A stretch of 64,000 nucleotides of DNA from Ananas comosus (Eukaryota; Streptophyta; Magnoliopsida; Poales; Bromeliaceae). The stretch lies in NCBI RefSeq assembly GCF_001540865.1, contig NC_033641.1, positions 3,269,225-3,333,224 of the forward strand, read 5' to 3'. The translations under genes and the position numbers were made by a program. Below are positions 42,829 to 54,219 of the stretch, piece after piece (position 1 is the stretch's first letter; the number at the start of each line of letters is the position of its first letter). The notes under the pieces are model-generated. The model did not search any database, was not told the DNA's origin, and was given only the letters and a program-made list of their open reading frames with translations.

Positions 42829-43370
42829 AGAGTGGGGCTACTACACTCTTATGAGTATGGAGCCCTTCGTACTCATAAGTTATTTTTGATGTTTGGGTTT
42901 TCGAATCGATGATCCACACTGTTAAATAATGATCTGAAGTATTGAACTTCTAGAAAATAAATTTCGTATTTTTTCGAAATCATTATAAAGTCCATCAAGC
43001 GAGTATAAAATGAGCGGCTTAAAATCGAACACATCCTAAAAATGGATGATCGGATCCTTCAATTTAAGATCGGAGTTATTGATCTTTATTTAGATAGTGG
43101 AATAGAATTTCTATCAAAATTCAACATATTCCGATTATTTTTTCACCGTTAAACTATCAAATATCTCATACAACCGTTAAAAATTGGTCATTTGTGAGCT
43201 TTTGATCGTAAGGTAAATGATATCGAAAAATTATAAAATTTGATTTCTAGAAGTTTTGAATGCTCTAGATAATGTCTTTAACGGTATAGATCGTCGATTC
43301 GGAAGCTTTCATCGAAAATAATTTATGAGTACGAAGACGATTGTACCCTAAGATATAGTAGTCGAACTCT
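42829..43370. mobile_element. Family-1 hairpin MITE, copy 4
   Basis: It starts AGTGGGGCTACTACACTCTT directly after copy 3 with only a few bases between. The right end ATATAGTAGTCGAACTC is more diverged. Confidence 0.7.
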
Positions 43371-43456
43371 ATACACACACACACACACACAACACACACA
43401 CCACACACACACACAACACAACATATATATATAATATATATATATATATTATATAT
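43371..43456. repeat. (CA)n(TA)n microsatellite
   Basis: CA-rich repeats change into TA repeats. Confidence 0.85.
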
Positions 43457-44004
43457 AGGAGGGTCTTGTGTGCTAATTAGGAGCACGGAGGCATCCGTTC
43501 TCTTAAGCCGTTTTCAATGATAGAGCTTTCGAATCGACGATCGTTCCGTTAGACTTGATCTAGCATATTTGAAATATGTAGAAATAAATTTTGTGACTTT
43601 TCGATATCATTTACCTAATGATCAAAAGGATTCAAAATCAATTGAGCTGAAAATAAAAATCTCATAAAAAGTGGTGATATAGCATTAAAATTTTCGATCA
43701 AACATATTGATCTTGTTGTAAATAGTATAAAGAATTTTCTATCAAAATTTTATCTGATTTAAATACTTTTACACCGTTAAACTTGCAAACGATTTACATC
43801 AACCATTAAAAATTGTTGATTTTGAACCCTTTCAATCGCTAGAAAAATGATACTGAAAAATCACAAAAATTATTTTCTAGATAGTTCAAATACGCTAAAT
43901 CAAGTCTAACAGAGCCGATCGTCGATCGAAAGCTCTATCATTGAAAACGACTTATATAGGAGCACGGAGGCCTTCGTGCTCCTCATAGCACACAAGACCT
44001 ACTA
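43457..44004. mobile_element. Family-1 hairpin MITE, diverged copy 5
   Basis: The ends are AGGAGGGTCTTGTGTGCTA and TAGCACACAAGACCTACT. The inner arms (GACGATCGTTCCGTTAGACTTG and its counterpart) align with the other copies, but the outermost 30 bp differ. Confidence 0.7.
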
Positions 44005-44020
44005 TACATATATATATATA

Positions 44021-44240
44021 GAGTCCGGCTATGGTGCTTGTAAAAGAACCAAGCACTTGGTGCTTGTAAATTTTTTACAGTTAGATCTTTACCTTTGATC
44101 ATTTTTACCCATTAGATTATACTATTCAACCAACCACCCACTCAACCCTAGGGGCCCACATCATCCTAACCGCACATCCTTTAATCCAAGGGCCGACATC
44201 ATCCTAACCGCACATCCTTTAATCCAAGGGTAAAAATTAG
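44021..44240. mobile_element. Family-2 MITE, inverted copy
   Basis: It begins GAGTCCGGCTATGGTGCTTG and contains the inverted core CTAGGGGCCCACATCATCC. A 35-bp segment with CATCATCCTAACCGCACATC is tandemly repeated near 44158-44228. Confidence 0.65.
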
Positions 44241-44259
44241 TACGCTTCATATAGATAAT

Positions 44260-47200
44260 TATATAATATTAATTATATATTAGTATATTAATCATATAGC
44301 TATCTATTATATAAATAACATAAGCTAAATACTATAACTAGCACCAAGTCTCATCTTCTCTTGTTTACCGTAATTTTTGCCCATTGGATTAACGAGATAT
44401 GCCGTTCGGATGATGGGCCCCATAGGTTTGAGCGGTTGCGCTTGAAAGTAATCTAATACGGCTGAATATTTGAATCAACTTTCAAGTGCTAGATCTAACG
44501 TGGACAAATTTGTAGCACGCTAAGTCTCGGGTCCTTATTTAATAGGGCATAGGTACGGACTCTATATATAAACATATTTACTATTACTACCGAGAGAGAG
44601 ACCGAGAGAACGAGAGATAGCCGAGATGAGAGAGAGAGAAAAGAAGAGAGACTGCGCTGTCTCTAAGTTCCGCCACGTTAGGCTCACTCGCCTCAGACTG
44701 GGGGTCTTTCGATATTCTTGATTTTCAAATCCGACGATTCGTTCTCCGCCTTAGACTTGATCTCTTAGCCATTGATCTAGAATAATAATTACTATATTTC
44801 CGATTATCACTCTTACCTTAGCAATTCCGAGAGAGAGATCAAATCAATACTGTAACGCCTTACAAATAAAAACTCTAAAAAAATTAACTACACTATAATT
44901 TTTCTGATCACAAATATTAACTCGTGTTATTATAGATAACACGAATTGTTATCAAAATTTCATCTATTTGAACACTTCTACCCGATTAAATGAAAAACTT
45001 TAGCCACGATCTAACCCATTAAACATTATTGAATTTGAACCCCCTTTTTGATCAACTATCAATGAATCAAAAAATTCCGCAAAAATTTATTCTAGAAACT
45101 TCAAAATACGCCCTAAGATCAATTCTACACTGAGACCGATCGTCGATCTCAAACATTTTCCATCACTCTACAATACCGGTCTCATCAGCACCGGCAGCGC
45201 CCGTCCGTGCTTCCGAGCACACCCAGCCACCCCTGCCTTCAAAATATTCACCATTATATTTACAATATATATATACTTATCCTATCTACTCTTATCGTAT
45301 ATCTCCCATCCCTCTCACCTACTATCCTTACCCCCCTGGTTACCTATCTCCTAATACTATACCGCATATAACCCCCGACTACGTATCTATATCTACCCCC
45401 TCATCATACCCTACATACATATAATAACCACTCCCTCAACAATGTCACCCCACCTCTCACCAATCCTCTTTCTCAACGCTAATCTTTTTAAAACAAAGAC
45501 AAATTCAACTCCGACATCCCAACATATAAAGCCTCGTACCAATATATACCCACACTCAACCAGTCTACTCCAGGTCAACCATCTCTCACCCTCAACACCT
45601 CCCACTCAATAATACCTTAGTAATATATATATATATATACCTAACGAGTCTCGCCCCCTACTATAACCTCACATACCCACGCAGCATCACTTGTCTCCCC
45701 ACCCAGTCTCGCCGTCCAGACTCCACCCCCCCTTTGCATCCATTTTCACCCCTCTACGCACCCTCATCACATCAACCACCCACCTACCCAACCCCCGCCA
45801 GCCCCACACATCATACACCACACAATCTCTCAATCCCAAAATCAATGCCCGCACAAACTTGGTAGCACCCAATGATTTTCGGTGCCTATTCAATCCACGC
45901 CATAATACCCCCTAGTCTACACTAGTCCCTGGCTACTATACCCCCTCATCCACCACGAAGCCACTTTGTTCTCCACCGCCCCCCATCTTCCCCGCTCTAG
46001 ACACCTCACCCCCCCACCCTTTGAAATCATTTTCACCCCCCCATCCCTCCCGCTTACCCAATTACATTTAACCCCCCAACCCACCCCATCTCAACCTAGC
46101 CCCCCAGGCCGCACATCATCATAAACCACCACACTCCTCATCAATGCCGAAAACTGTAGCACCAACCCTACTCCTGGTCCATACATCAGCCACACACTCA
46201 CCCCTAGTCTACCTACGACGTCTGCCTACTAATCCCTCACCATACCACCAAGCAAGCACTTGTGCTACCAAGTTTCCGCCAACCGTGGCTACCATTTTTT
46301 CCCGATGATGCGGCTTCCAAATCCCAACCGATCGCTTGATAGACTGATCCCTACACTAATGAACCCAGTAAGAAACAATTTCGGCAATTCGACTGTCATT
46401 ACCCTACTCATAACACAATAGTCTAAAACTTGAAACGCCCGAAAAAATAAAAATCTCACGAAAAATGATGACAAAGATTCCAAATTTACCAGACACATAC
46501 TACTGACCTCCACCTAAATCGTGAAAGAACTTAATCAACCATCTTCAAAAATCAGGCATTTGTTCTCTTTAACAGCGTTAAACCTCCAGCATTCAACCAC
46601 ACGCAACACATCGCGCATCCTCAACACAGCTGATTAATGAATCCTTTCATCACCACAACACACTGTCGCACCAAAACTTTGAAATTTAGTTCTCCAAACT
46701 ACTCTTCAATAGTCAGCAACATCCAACGCGACTGCCGACCGTCGATCTGATAGTCCATCATCGAAAATCAACTTGTAGTCACGGAGTCTCCGCTGCATCG
46801 CATATCATAGTACCGGACAAATACTAATACTACTAATAATACATACTATATATTATAATATACATAAAAGCACGTTATCATTCAAATTGGTTGTCGACAA
46901 ACCCAATTTCGGCGAAAATTAGCGCGCCATTTTCCTTTCCGACGAAAAATTCATATAAGAATAAAAATGAAAAAATAGAAACAGCAATGAATACTTAAAG
47001 TTCTCTATAACAGATACGATTGAAAACTTAAAATATAAATTTTTCTATTTAATTTCAAAGTAAGTTCTATAACAGATTACGGGTCGGAAAACTCCCCCCT
47101 ACTACTAAGATACCTTTCTATTCTTATTTTAACAATACTCTTTTCACATATTACTCTCATTACATTTCAAATAATTTTCTTCTTTAAGATAACGCTCATT

Positions 47201-47560
47201 TAAAAAAATCTTCTATACTCCCATCAAAAATTTTATTTCCTAACCAATTTTTTTTATATTAATTCACAAAGTAATCTTTTCGCCATTAAGATTACTGTAC
47301 TTCATCTTCACCACTATTAAAACTATCACTCCTTTAAATAGCCCGCCTTGATCTACTATCCTTAAATTCTTCCTAACTATCATCACTTTGGCAATCATAT
47401 AATAATATGACCCTAAAATTCCAAAAATCAATTTCAAAAAATTCATTAAACCTTCCTTTACATACATTATTCGCCGTGTATTCTGGCCACGTACATTACT
47501 ATGATAATACTATATAGTATATATATATATTAGATATATTACTATATATTATATTTATAT
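44260..47560. other. Second low-accuracy block
   Basis: It is readable only as heavily damaged copies of neighbouring repeats. 44380-44565 follows the family-2 MITE, and 44700-45200 and 46280-46800 follow family-1 hairpins (GATGCGGCTTCCAAATCCCA at 46308 versus GATGCGGCTTCCAAATCGAC at 41647). Inserted bases are frequent. No gene is credible. The sequence turns clean again near 47600. Confidence 0.7.
45230..46260. repeat. G-poor, C/T/A-rich stretch
   Basis: For about 1 kb the plus strand has very few G, with many CCCCCC and CACCTC words and TA blocks. It does not look like any other part of the window. It lies inside the low-accuracy block. Confidence 0.75.
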
Positions 47561-48113
47561 TCGTATTCCCAAGGCGACCAGACTAACCTGACCAGATTGC
47601 GTTATCCCAGCGACCACTCTACGCTGCCAGCACAGCAACAATGTGGAATCCTGTCGTGATATAATAAGTGGTAACTAACTCCAAAGGATAAACATAAGCA
47701 AATCTCTATGCTCTAGGTAATTCTAGCTAGCTAGCTAGCCTAGGTATTACATGACAAAATGCATGTTGAGCCTGCATGCATGCATGTTTAAAATAATTAA
47801 TCCTTCTTAATTAATTTCGGTCGATTATTAAAATTTTAAACTAAAACGCAAGGCAACAAAAATAACACCTCGTTCGTTCCACCTCCTCCCTTTATAAGTA
47901 TATAATATATCCAACCAATTGTTCCTTCCGTTTCCCCGGCCCTCTTCTTCTTTTACGCTAGCTATCGCCTCCCCTACACACTAACCTTAACTTTCAAAAT
48001 AATAATTAGCTTCTATATCAAAATCATTAAAAAAAAAAAAAAAAAAAAAAGAGAGAGAAAGAGAGCGAGAGGCTTAATATATAAAGTAATTTGTAGAGAG
48101 AGTCTGATCAGTT
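47561..48113 (+). promoter_or_regulatory. Upstream region of the DUF4228 gene
   Basis: Clean single-copy-looking sequence. A TATA-like TTTATAAGTATATAATAT lies at 47891-47908, about 205 bp before the ATG. A CT-rich stretch (CCCTCTTCTTCTTTTACGC) and a poly-A/GA tract (48029-48070) follow and would be in the 5' UTR. GCTAGCTAGCTAGC repeats occur near 47725. Confidence 0.55.
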
Positions 48114-48557
48114 ATGCCGAGTGCAGCAGCCACAAGTAGCCGTGCGAGGGAGGAGAGCGGGGTGCTGAAGCTGGTGCACCCTGGGGGGATCGTCGAGGTG
48201 CACCGCCGCCCGGTGGCGGCGTCCTACGTCATGGCACGGAACCCGCGGCACTTCGTGACGCGGCCCGACGTGTTCCGGTTCCCGTGGTTCGTGGTCCGGC
48301 CCGACTCCCTGCTGCGGCCCGGCCGCGTCTTCTTCATCGTCCCCTGCCACACCCTCTACCGCCTCCTGCGCAGCTCCAAGTCTCCGCCCCCCCGCCTGCT
48401 GCCCCCCACGCCACCGCCGTCGGCGACAGAGAAGGCCGATCCGGCGCCGCATGGGAATTGTAAGCTCAAGTCATGCCTGAAGAAGGGGAACTCCGCGAGA
48501 TCGCTGGACGGCCGGAGAGTCCAGTTCGTGCTTCCCGAGACCGAGGATGAAGATTAA
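48114..48557 (+). CDS. DUF4228 (PADRE) domain protein, 147 aa
   Basis: This is the only convincing host gene. The N-terminal half is the DUF4228 signature: VLKLVHPGGIVEVHRRPV (about residues 17-34), ASYVMARNPRHFVTRPDVF, FPWFVVRPDSLLRPGRVFF and FIVPCHTLYRLL (to about residue 85). A proline-rich linker follows, then KLKSCLKKGNSARSLDGRRVQFVLPETEDED at the C-terminus; the closing RVQFVLPE is the family's usual second conserved motif. Length is normal and no intron is needed. The ATG is the first in frame after a TATA box and 5' UTR. Codon third positions are strongly G/C, as in many monocot genes. Family members are plant-specific small proteins, many induced by pathogens or abiotic stress; their biochemical role is unknown. 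The MPSAAA start lacks the N-myristoylation glycine (MGN) of many relatives. Confidence 0.92.
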   Translation: MPSAAATSSRAREESGVLKLVHPGGIVEVHRRPVAASYVMARNPRHFVTRPDVFRFPWFVVRPDSLLRPGRVFFIVPCHTLYRLLRSSKSPPPRLLPPTPPPSATEKADPAPHGNCKLKSCLKKGNSARSLDGRRVQFVLPETEDED

Positions 48558-48943
48558 GGTGGCGGAGGCGAATTACGAGAGCGAAGATCCCCGCGAGGAG
48601 TCGTGGTGAGTTCTCAAGCTAGCTAGGTTGCATGTACAGTTTGCTTTCTCTCATAGCAATCTAAAATTAAACAGTTAAAGTGTGTGTGTAAGGGCGTCTA
48701 TGAGCGTGCGAGGCGACCCGTCTCTCTAGATCTGTTGTACCAACGAGAACTAGCTAGTTTGTTTATACACTAGTTGAGATCTAGTGCGTTCCGTCTCGGC
48801 AATAATTAATTACAGCCTGTCTTAATTTCTTTTTCTTTTTTGCTTTTTGGGTGTCATCTAGCTAGCACAGAACTTTATTAATAAGATACATTAGGAATAA
48901 TTTATGCTCATGTGCATTTAGAAATAGATGATATATATTACAA
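48558..48943 (+). other. 3' flank of the DUF4228 gene
   Basis: The first part, GTGGCGGAGGCGAATTACG, is still GC-rich, then it becomes AT-rich. AATAATTAATTACAG near 48800 and ATTAATAAGATACATT near 48875 could serve polyadenylation; neither is certain. It ends at the MULE-2 target duplication. Confidence 0.5.
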
Positions 48944-48952
48944 TATGAACAA
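48944..48952. repeat. Left 9-bp target duplication of MULE-2
   Basis: TATGAACAA, repeated exactly at 51251-51259. Confidence 0.9.
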
Positions 48953-49689
48953 GGCCTTTTTGCATAAAAAATTCACTTATTTTGGGCTTTTGCAAAACCG
49001 GATCACCTTTTTCGTTTTTGCAGATTTGGTCCGTTTTTTCAGCAAACTGACCAAAATACCCTTATTACTTTTTCTCTTTTCTCTTTCTCTCTCCTCTTCG
49101 TTTCTGTCGTTCTTTTTTTTTTTTCTCGCCAAAAAAAAAGGCGGACCGTCGCCTTCTTCTTCACCGTCGCCTCCCTCCTCACCATCCTTCTTCACCGTCG
49201 CCTCCCTCCTCACCCTCCTCTCCACCGCCCACGACCCCCTCCTCCTCTCCTCCGCCGCCGCGGACGCCCACCCCGATCCCGTCGCCGCGGCGGCACGCCG
49301 CAACGGCCGGGTGAACGGGGGTCCGGGACTGGATGCGGAGAAGAAGACAACGGCGAAGAAGAAGAAGGGAGGCCGAGCGGCAGGGCGCAGGAGGGGAGGC
49401 GGAAGCGCAACGGCCGCCCGGCACCCAGCCACCAACGCGTGTTCTTCTCGTCCGGCGCCGCCTCTCCTCCTGCGCGCGCAGAAGCCGCGCGACCAGCACC
49501 TCTTGCCTTCTCCCACCGACGACGTCGAGACGCACGCGTCCCGCCGCGGACCCCCAGCCCGATCCGTCGCCCAGCGGCACGCGCCGCGGCGAACGGGTCG
49601 GACTGTTTTTTATTTTAAACCTGACCTTTTTAACAGATATTGTTATACTGGCTTTCCCTCCCTTGTGGCACTGTTTCCTCCTCCATGTT

Positions 49690-50400
49690 GCACCGTTCTC
49701 CCTCTTAAAAGAGGAGAAACAGTGCAACAAGAGGAGAAGCAGTGCAACAAGAGGAGAAGCAGTATAAATATCTCTTAAATGGGTGCAGTTTAAGATAAAT
49801 GGGTGCAGTTTTTTTTCATTGTTGCGCCATTTCTCCTCTTGTTATACCTGTTTTTATTTTAAACTACACATCTTTAACAGATACTTTATACTGCTTCTCC
49901 TCTTGTTGCAGCTGTTTCTCCTCCTCTTGCAGACTGTTTCTCCCTTGTTGACTGTTTCCTCCCTCTTTAAAGAGGAGAAACAGTGCAACAAGAGAAGAAA
50001 CAATGCAACAAAAGGAGAAGCAGTATAAATATCTCTTAAATGGGTGCAGTTTAAGATAATGGGTGCAGTTTTTTTTTCTTGTTGCACCATTTCTCCTATT
50101 GTTATACTGTTTTTTATTTTACAACTACACATCTAAATAGATATTTATACTGCTTTCCCTCTTGTTGCACTGTTTCTCTTCTTGTTGGCACCTGTTTCTC
50201 CTCTTAAAAGAGAAGAAACAGTGCAACAAGAGAAAAAGTGAACAAGACGGAGAAACAGTGCAACAAGAGAGAAGAAGCAGTATAAATATCTCTAAAATGG
50301 TGCCAGTTTAAGATAAAAAATAGTGTAACAAGAGAAGAAATGGTGCAACAAGAGGAAAAACGGTGGCAACAAGAGGAGAAACAGTACAACTTTCATTTAA
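49690..50400. repeat. Array of direct and inverted GAGGAGAAACAGTGCAACAA words in MULE-2
   Basis: GAGGAGAAACAGTGCAACAA and variants occur many times. The inverted TTGTTGCACTGTTTCTCCTC alternates with it, for example around 49695-49760, 49905-50030 and 50150-50290, separated by GTATAAATATCTCTTAAATG and GGTGCAGTTTAAGATAA. The local pattern is a series of potential hairpins. Looser relatives occur in MULE-1 near 39000-39070 and 39350-39400. Confidence 0.8.
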
Positions 50401-50969
50401 AGAGTGTAATTTTATCTTAGTAGCTGACAGTTTATATCTGAAAGAGGCAATAAAAGAGAAACAATGTAAATATCTTTCAAAGACTGTAATTTTTCCGTGT
50501 TAAAAGAGTGTAATTTTCATCCTTAAAAGCTGCAGTTTACATCTAAGTAGTGCACTTTAATTTTTTTATAGTTAACGATACACATTTCATCTTCATCCTT
50601 TTTTTTTATATATTTTTTATCTTATTTTTTTTCTATTTCTTTTTTTTTGTCACCTCCCCCTGTCCAATAGCCACTGTGTCTCGTGACGACGCCGCTAAAG
50701 ACCCTCCACTCGCCGAGGCTGCAGCGCCGCAGTGATCTCGACGGTGTCGGCGTCGGTGTCGGCGATAGATGCATCGTCGTCGGAGGCCAGCAGAGAAGGA
50801 GGGAGAAGGAGAGATGAGAAAGGGCAGGGAAGAGCGAGAGAGACGCCCGTCGTCGGACAACTGTGGAGGAGAGTCAGAAGAAAAGAAAAGAAAAATGTAA
50901 AAAAAAAAAAAAAGTTACAGCCCCGACCTTGGGGGATCGAGGACGAGAAGGTGGGGGCGCCGGCGGCCG

Positions 50970-51140
50970 ACGCCGCTCTGTCTTCGCCGCTCTCGTGGAA
51001 GAGAAAGAAAAAAAAGAACGAGAGAAAAAAGAAAAGAAAAGGTATAAGGGCACCTCCGCTCCGTCTTCGCCGCTCTCGTGGAAAAAAAGAAAAAAGAACG
51101 AGAGAAAAAAAAGAGGAGAGAGAAAGAGGAAAGAAAAAGG
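50970..51140. repeat. Short tandem duplication in the MULE-2 right arm
   Basis: GTCTTCGCCGCTCTCGTGGA occurs twice (about 50980 and 51063), each followed by AAAGAAC and GAGAGAAAAAA, a period of about 83 bp. Confidence 0.8.
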
Positions 51141-51259
51141 TATAAGGGTATTTTGGTCAGTTTGCTGAAAAGCGGACCGAATCTGCAAAATCAAAAAAAT
51201 GGCCCGATTTTGCAAAAGCCCAAAATAGTGGATTTTTTATGCAAATTGGCTATGAACAA

Positions 51260-52449
51260 TGAAAAATATTATATCATTAAAAAAAATTATAGCAATATGC
51301 TCCTGTGTTTTTCTTTTTTCTTTTTCTTTTGTTTTTTGTGAGCTGGCTAGATGCGGCATCAGCACAAAAATTTAGCACAAAGGTCGATCTGGCGCACATC
51401 TCCAGCAGAATCAATCTAGACCGTGATACTACTGTGGCAACAAGCTCACGGGACTGCAAATATTCAGACTCTGCATTATTTAAGTGAGAAAAATAATGTT
51501 ATCCCTATCCGAGGAATCGACCACAGGGCCATATATTACTAGATCATTAAAAATATTAAATTGGCAAGATGATAAATGCGCATAGATTGTTCAAAATACC
51601 AATCACTTCTGCCTCAGCAAAAAAGTAATCTACTAGTACCAAACAGATCAGAGCTCAAGCCCACAGATTGACAGAGATGCATGCATGTGCGCGAGCACCC
51701 CAAAAAACAATGAGAAACACTATGTGGCAGCGGTTCCCATGAAATTTTTTGCTATAATTTGGTTCAAAATGATGAATTTCCCAATCCGTGTTTGGCTCAT
51801 TATAGATAGGAATCATAGTTAATTAATTCGTATTTGACAAAAATTCGGTACGGATTAAACAAAACAAATAACTTATATTTTAATCTTTAAATTCGTTGAA
51901 AATTCACAACTTAAACAATGGATTCCCAATTATTCGGATTACGTAATTATACAAAAATAATTTTTTCACCAATTTAAAAATTCGGAATCAAAAATTCAGC
52001 TACTAAATTAAACTTTTTTCTAAATTTATGCTTAGTTTATAAATTTCTAAGAATATAAAAAATAGAGAGCTACAAAAAAAGCAGATTAAGAAAAAAAAAA
52101 AAAAAAAAAGAAATAGCAAAGTTCATTGTTATCTCCATTTTTTTATTTTTTCATTGATCCATCATATATTCCGGAAGTCCTTAAAGGTTTTAATAATTCG
52201 CAAATAATTTGCGAATAATTCAGCAATAATTTGTGAATAATGGAGAAAGGGATTTTATCCAAAAGTTCTGTGCATTTTTTTGGCCAAATTGTTCAGCATA
52301 TGCAAATTAATTATTCGCGAATAATAAATGTAGCCCAAAACTTTATATTTTATTTTGATTTTTTGGGAATAAATCACATATGGACTGTTTTATTTGGGTT
52401 TCAAAAATTCGTGAATAATTCGCGAATTAACTAATTATGGTACCAACTA
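51260..52449. other. Intergenic, AT-rich, no gene seen
   Basis: No recognisable gene. From about 52190 to 52440 AATAATTCGCGAATAATT-type words repeat in both orientations. A poly-A run lies near 52092. Confidence 0.55.
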
Positions 52450-53128
52450 GTTGTTAGATGTATGCCCTAAAAGTCATTCAGGCTGGCACATGTAATCTTT
52501 TTACAATATAAATTTATATTTAATTTTGAATATTATGAATAAATTTAAATTTTTTTCATTCATGTTATGTATGTGTCCATGAATCATCAAAGCAATTAAT
52601 AAGATAATGACATGTATTTTCAAGAGTTGAGGATTTGAGACATATGTAATTGGTGGTTAATTCCTAAATAAGCCCAATCGATCGATCATCACGGGGATGA
52701 TGATTGATCCAGTGAAATTGGTGCACAGATCACTTTCCTTTTGGGGAAACGAGTCTCTAGTCAACAATGTGAGGATATTAAAGCAAATGTGCAGGTGTTG
52801 TTAGAGAATAAGAGTACCGAGCGTGACCAACGTGAGAAGTCACTTCGATGTCTACTCATCGTCAGTGACTTACTCAATATTGCAGTACTGTGACCGGTCC
52901 TTTGGCCAAACACTTGATCCCTAGTCATTCAAATCCTTGCGGTGCATGTTGGCTAAAGTAGGTATGTTGTAGTAGTGTATGCATCTGTATGGAATATATA
53001 TCTCTTGGTAGATAGGGGCGTTAGTATTATGTGATTTATGAGACCGAGTTTAAAAGATCTTGGCTAAGACAGAGTTAATAGCGGAAAAAATTTTCAATAT
53101 TAGAAACTCGAGTCGAATAAATTTAACA
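52450..53128 (+). repeat. Possible Copia-type solo LTR or LTR fragment
   Basis: TGTTAGATGTATGCCCTAAA followed by AGGCTGGCACATGTAATC looks like the start of a plant Copia-type LTR known to me from other monocots. The end is placed at AAATTTAACA (53128), giving TGTTA/TAACA ends, but the 5-bp flanks do not match, so the limit is uncertain. Confidence 0.45.
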
Positions 53129-54219
53129 TATCTGATTGTAACATACCGGATTTTGATATAAAAGTAAAAAATAAATAAAAATAATGTGAGATACTATTTT
53201 TATTATTGGACTTATAAAAGCAAAATGTAAGTTTGAAATGACCTGTGCTGAAATCGAAATAAAAACAGAAAATTTAGAATTTTCTGTGAGAGACGGGGCT
53301 GACATTTTAGCAGAAAATGCACAGTGTCAGAAAATTATGAAAACTGGAGAATATGTCAAAATTATTTTTATGAGGCTAGATTTAGAGTTTCATACCATTC
53401 TGACACCCGAAAGGTGGAAAATAAAATCCGACAGTTATCTGATAAAGATTACAGTTCGGTACAGCTTTCGGTGACCAAACGGGGTCGAAACTGAAAGATT
53501 AAAATTTCTTTCATTAAATTAAGTAAAACCGAGCCTGACTGTCAAATTTGAGCGTAAACGGACATTCAGAAGGGCTCCAACGACTCTGAACTGCTAAACT
53601 GAACTGGAGATGTAAGTTGTACTGTGTGAGAGGGGGTTTTGTGCAATTGTTACAGCACTTATTTGTGGCTGGCTGCATGCGAACACAACACACACCCGCA
53701 CACTTCTTCTCCCCCTCCCTCACACTTGCAACCAAGAAGGATCTCTCTCTATCTCTCTTGAAGGTGGAATTAAGAGATGGATTTGGTGGAGATTGAAGCT
53801 TGAAGGTGGATTTTCTTCTTCATCATCTTCTTCCTCTCCATTGGAGTTAGCTTGAGAGGTAAGCTTTGATGCCCTTTAATGGTCGAATTTTAGGGCTTCA
53901 ATTATATGCTCTAAGAATGAATTTAGTGGAACTCCTAAATGCTAAATAGAGAATTAATGCTTGAATTATGAAGTTAAATGGTGATATCTTGCATAGTTGT
54001 AACCTAGGGCTCCAAAGTGAAAATTTTGCTAGTAGATGGGTTTGATCTCAATTGACCCTCCGTAAACCTAATTGCTAGGTATTCTGATGCGTTGGCGAAG
54101 TCAGTTCGGCGATTCGTCGAGCCTACGCGAAGTTATTAAAGAAACGGCGTTTTTTGCTTCGTTTCCACCTGGAGGGCCGAGGCGACGTCCAAAAATCATG
54201 AAATCGGAATCGTAGGCCC

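Larger units (their letters stand above)
48953..51250. mobile_element. MULE-2: long-TIR Mutator-like element (2,298 bp)
   Basis: The ends GGCCTTTTTGCATAAAAAAT and, inward from the right, GCCAATTTGCATAAAAAATC lead into about 170 bp of strong inverted similarity, the same sequence as in MULE-1. Next come different GC-rich stretches on each side: 49130-49610 (GTCGCCTCCCTCCTCACC words) and 50690-51070. Together with the exact 9-bp duplication this places it in the Mutator superfamily. It has no transposase. The GC-rich inner parts differ from those of MULE-1 and might be captured gene fragments, which is unproven. It lies about 400 bp past the DUF4228 stop codon. Confidence 0.9.

Noticed and set aside
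48108..48452. A 114-aa antisense ORF
   Set aside because: It is the antisense shadow of the DUF4228 coding sequence, caused by high GC.
48912..49778. A 288-aa ORF in the left part of MULE-2
   Set aside because: It starts upstream of the element, crosses its boundary and is low-complexity; no domain. A captured gene fragment remains possible but is not supported.
49690..50400. CRISPR-like array of short repeats
   Set aside because: The repeats alternate in orientation, have no uniform spacers and lie in a plant transposon.
50550..51345. Lys/Glu-rich and Phe-rich ORFs
   Set aside because: They are translations of T-rich and GA-rich parts of the MULE-2 right arm.
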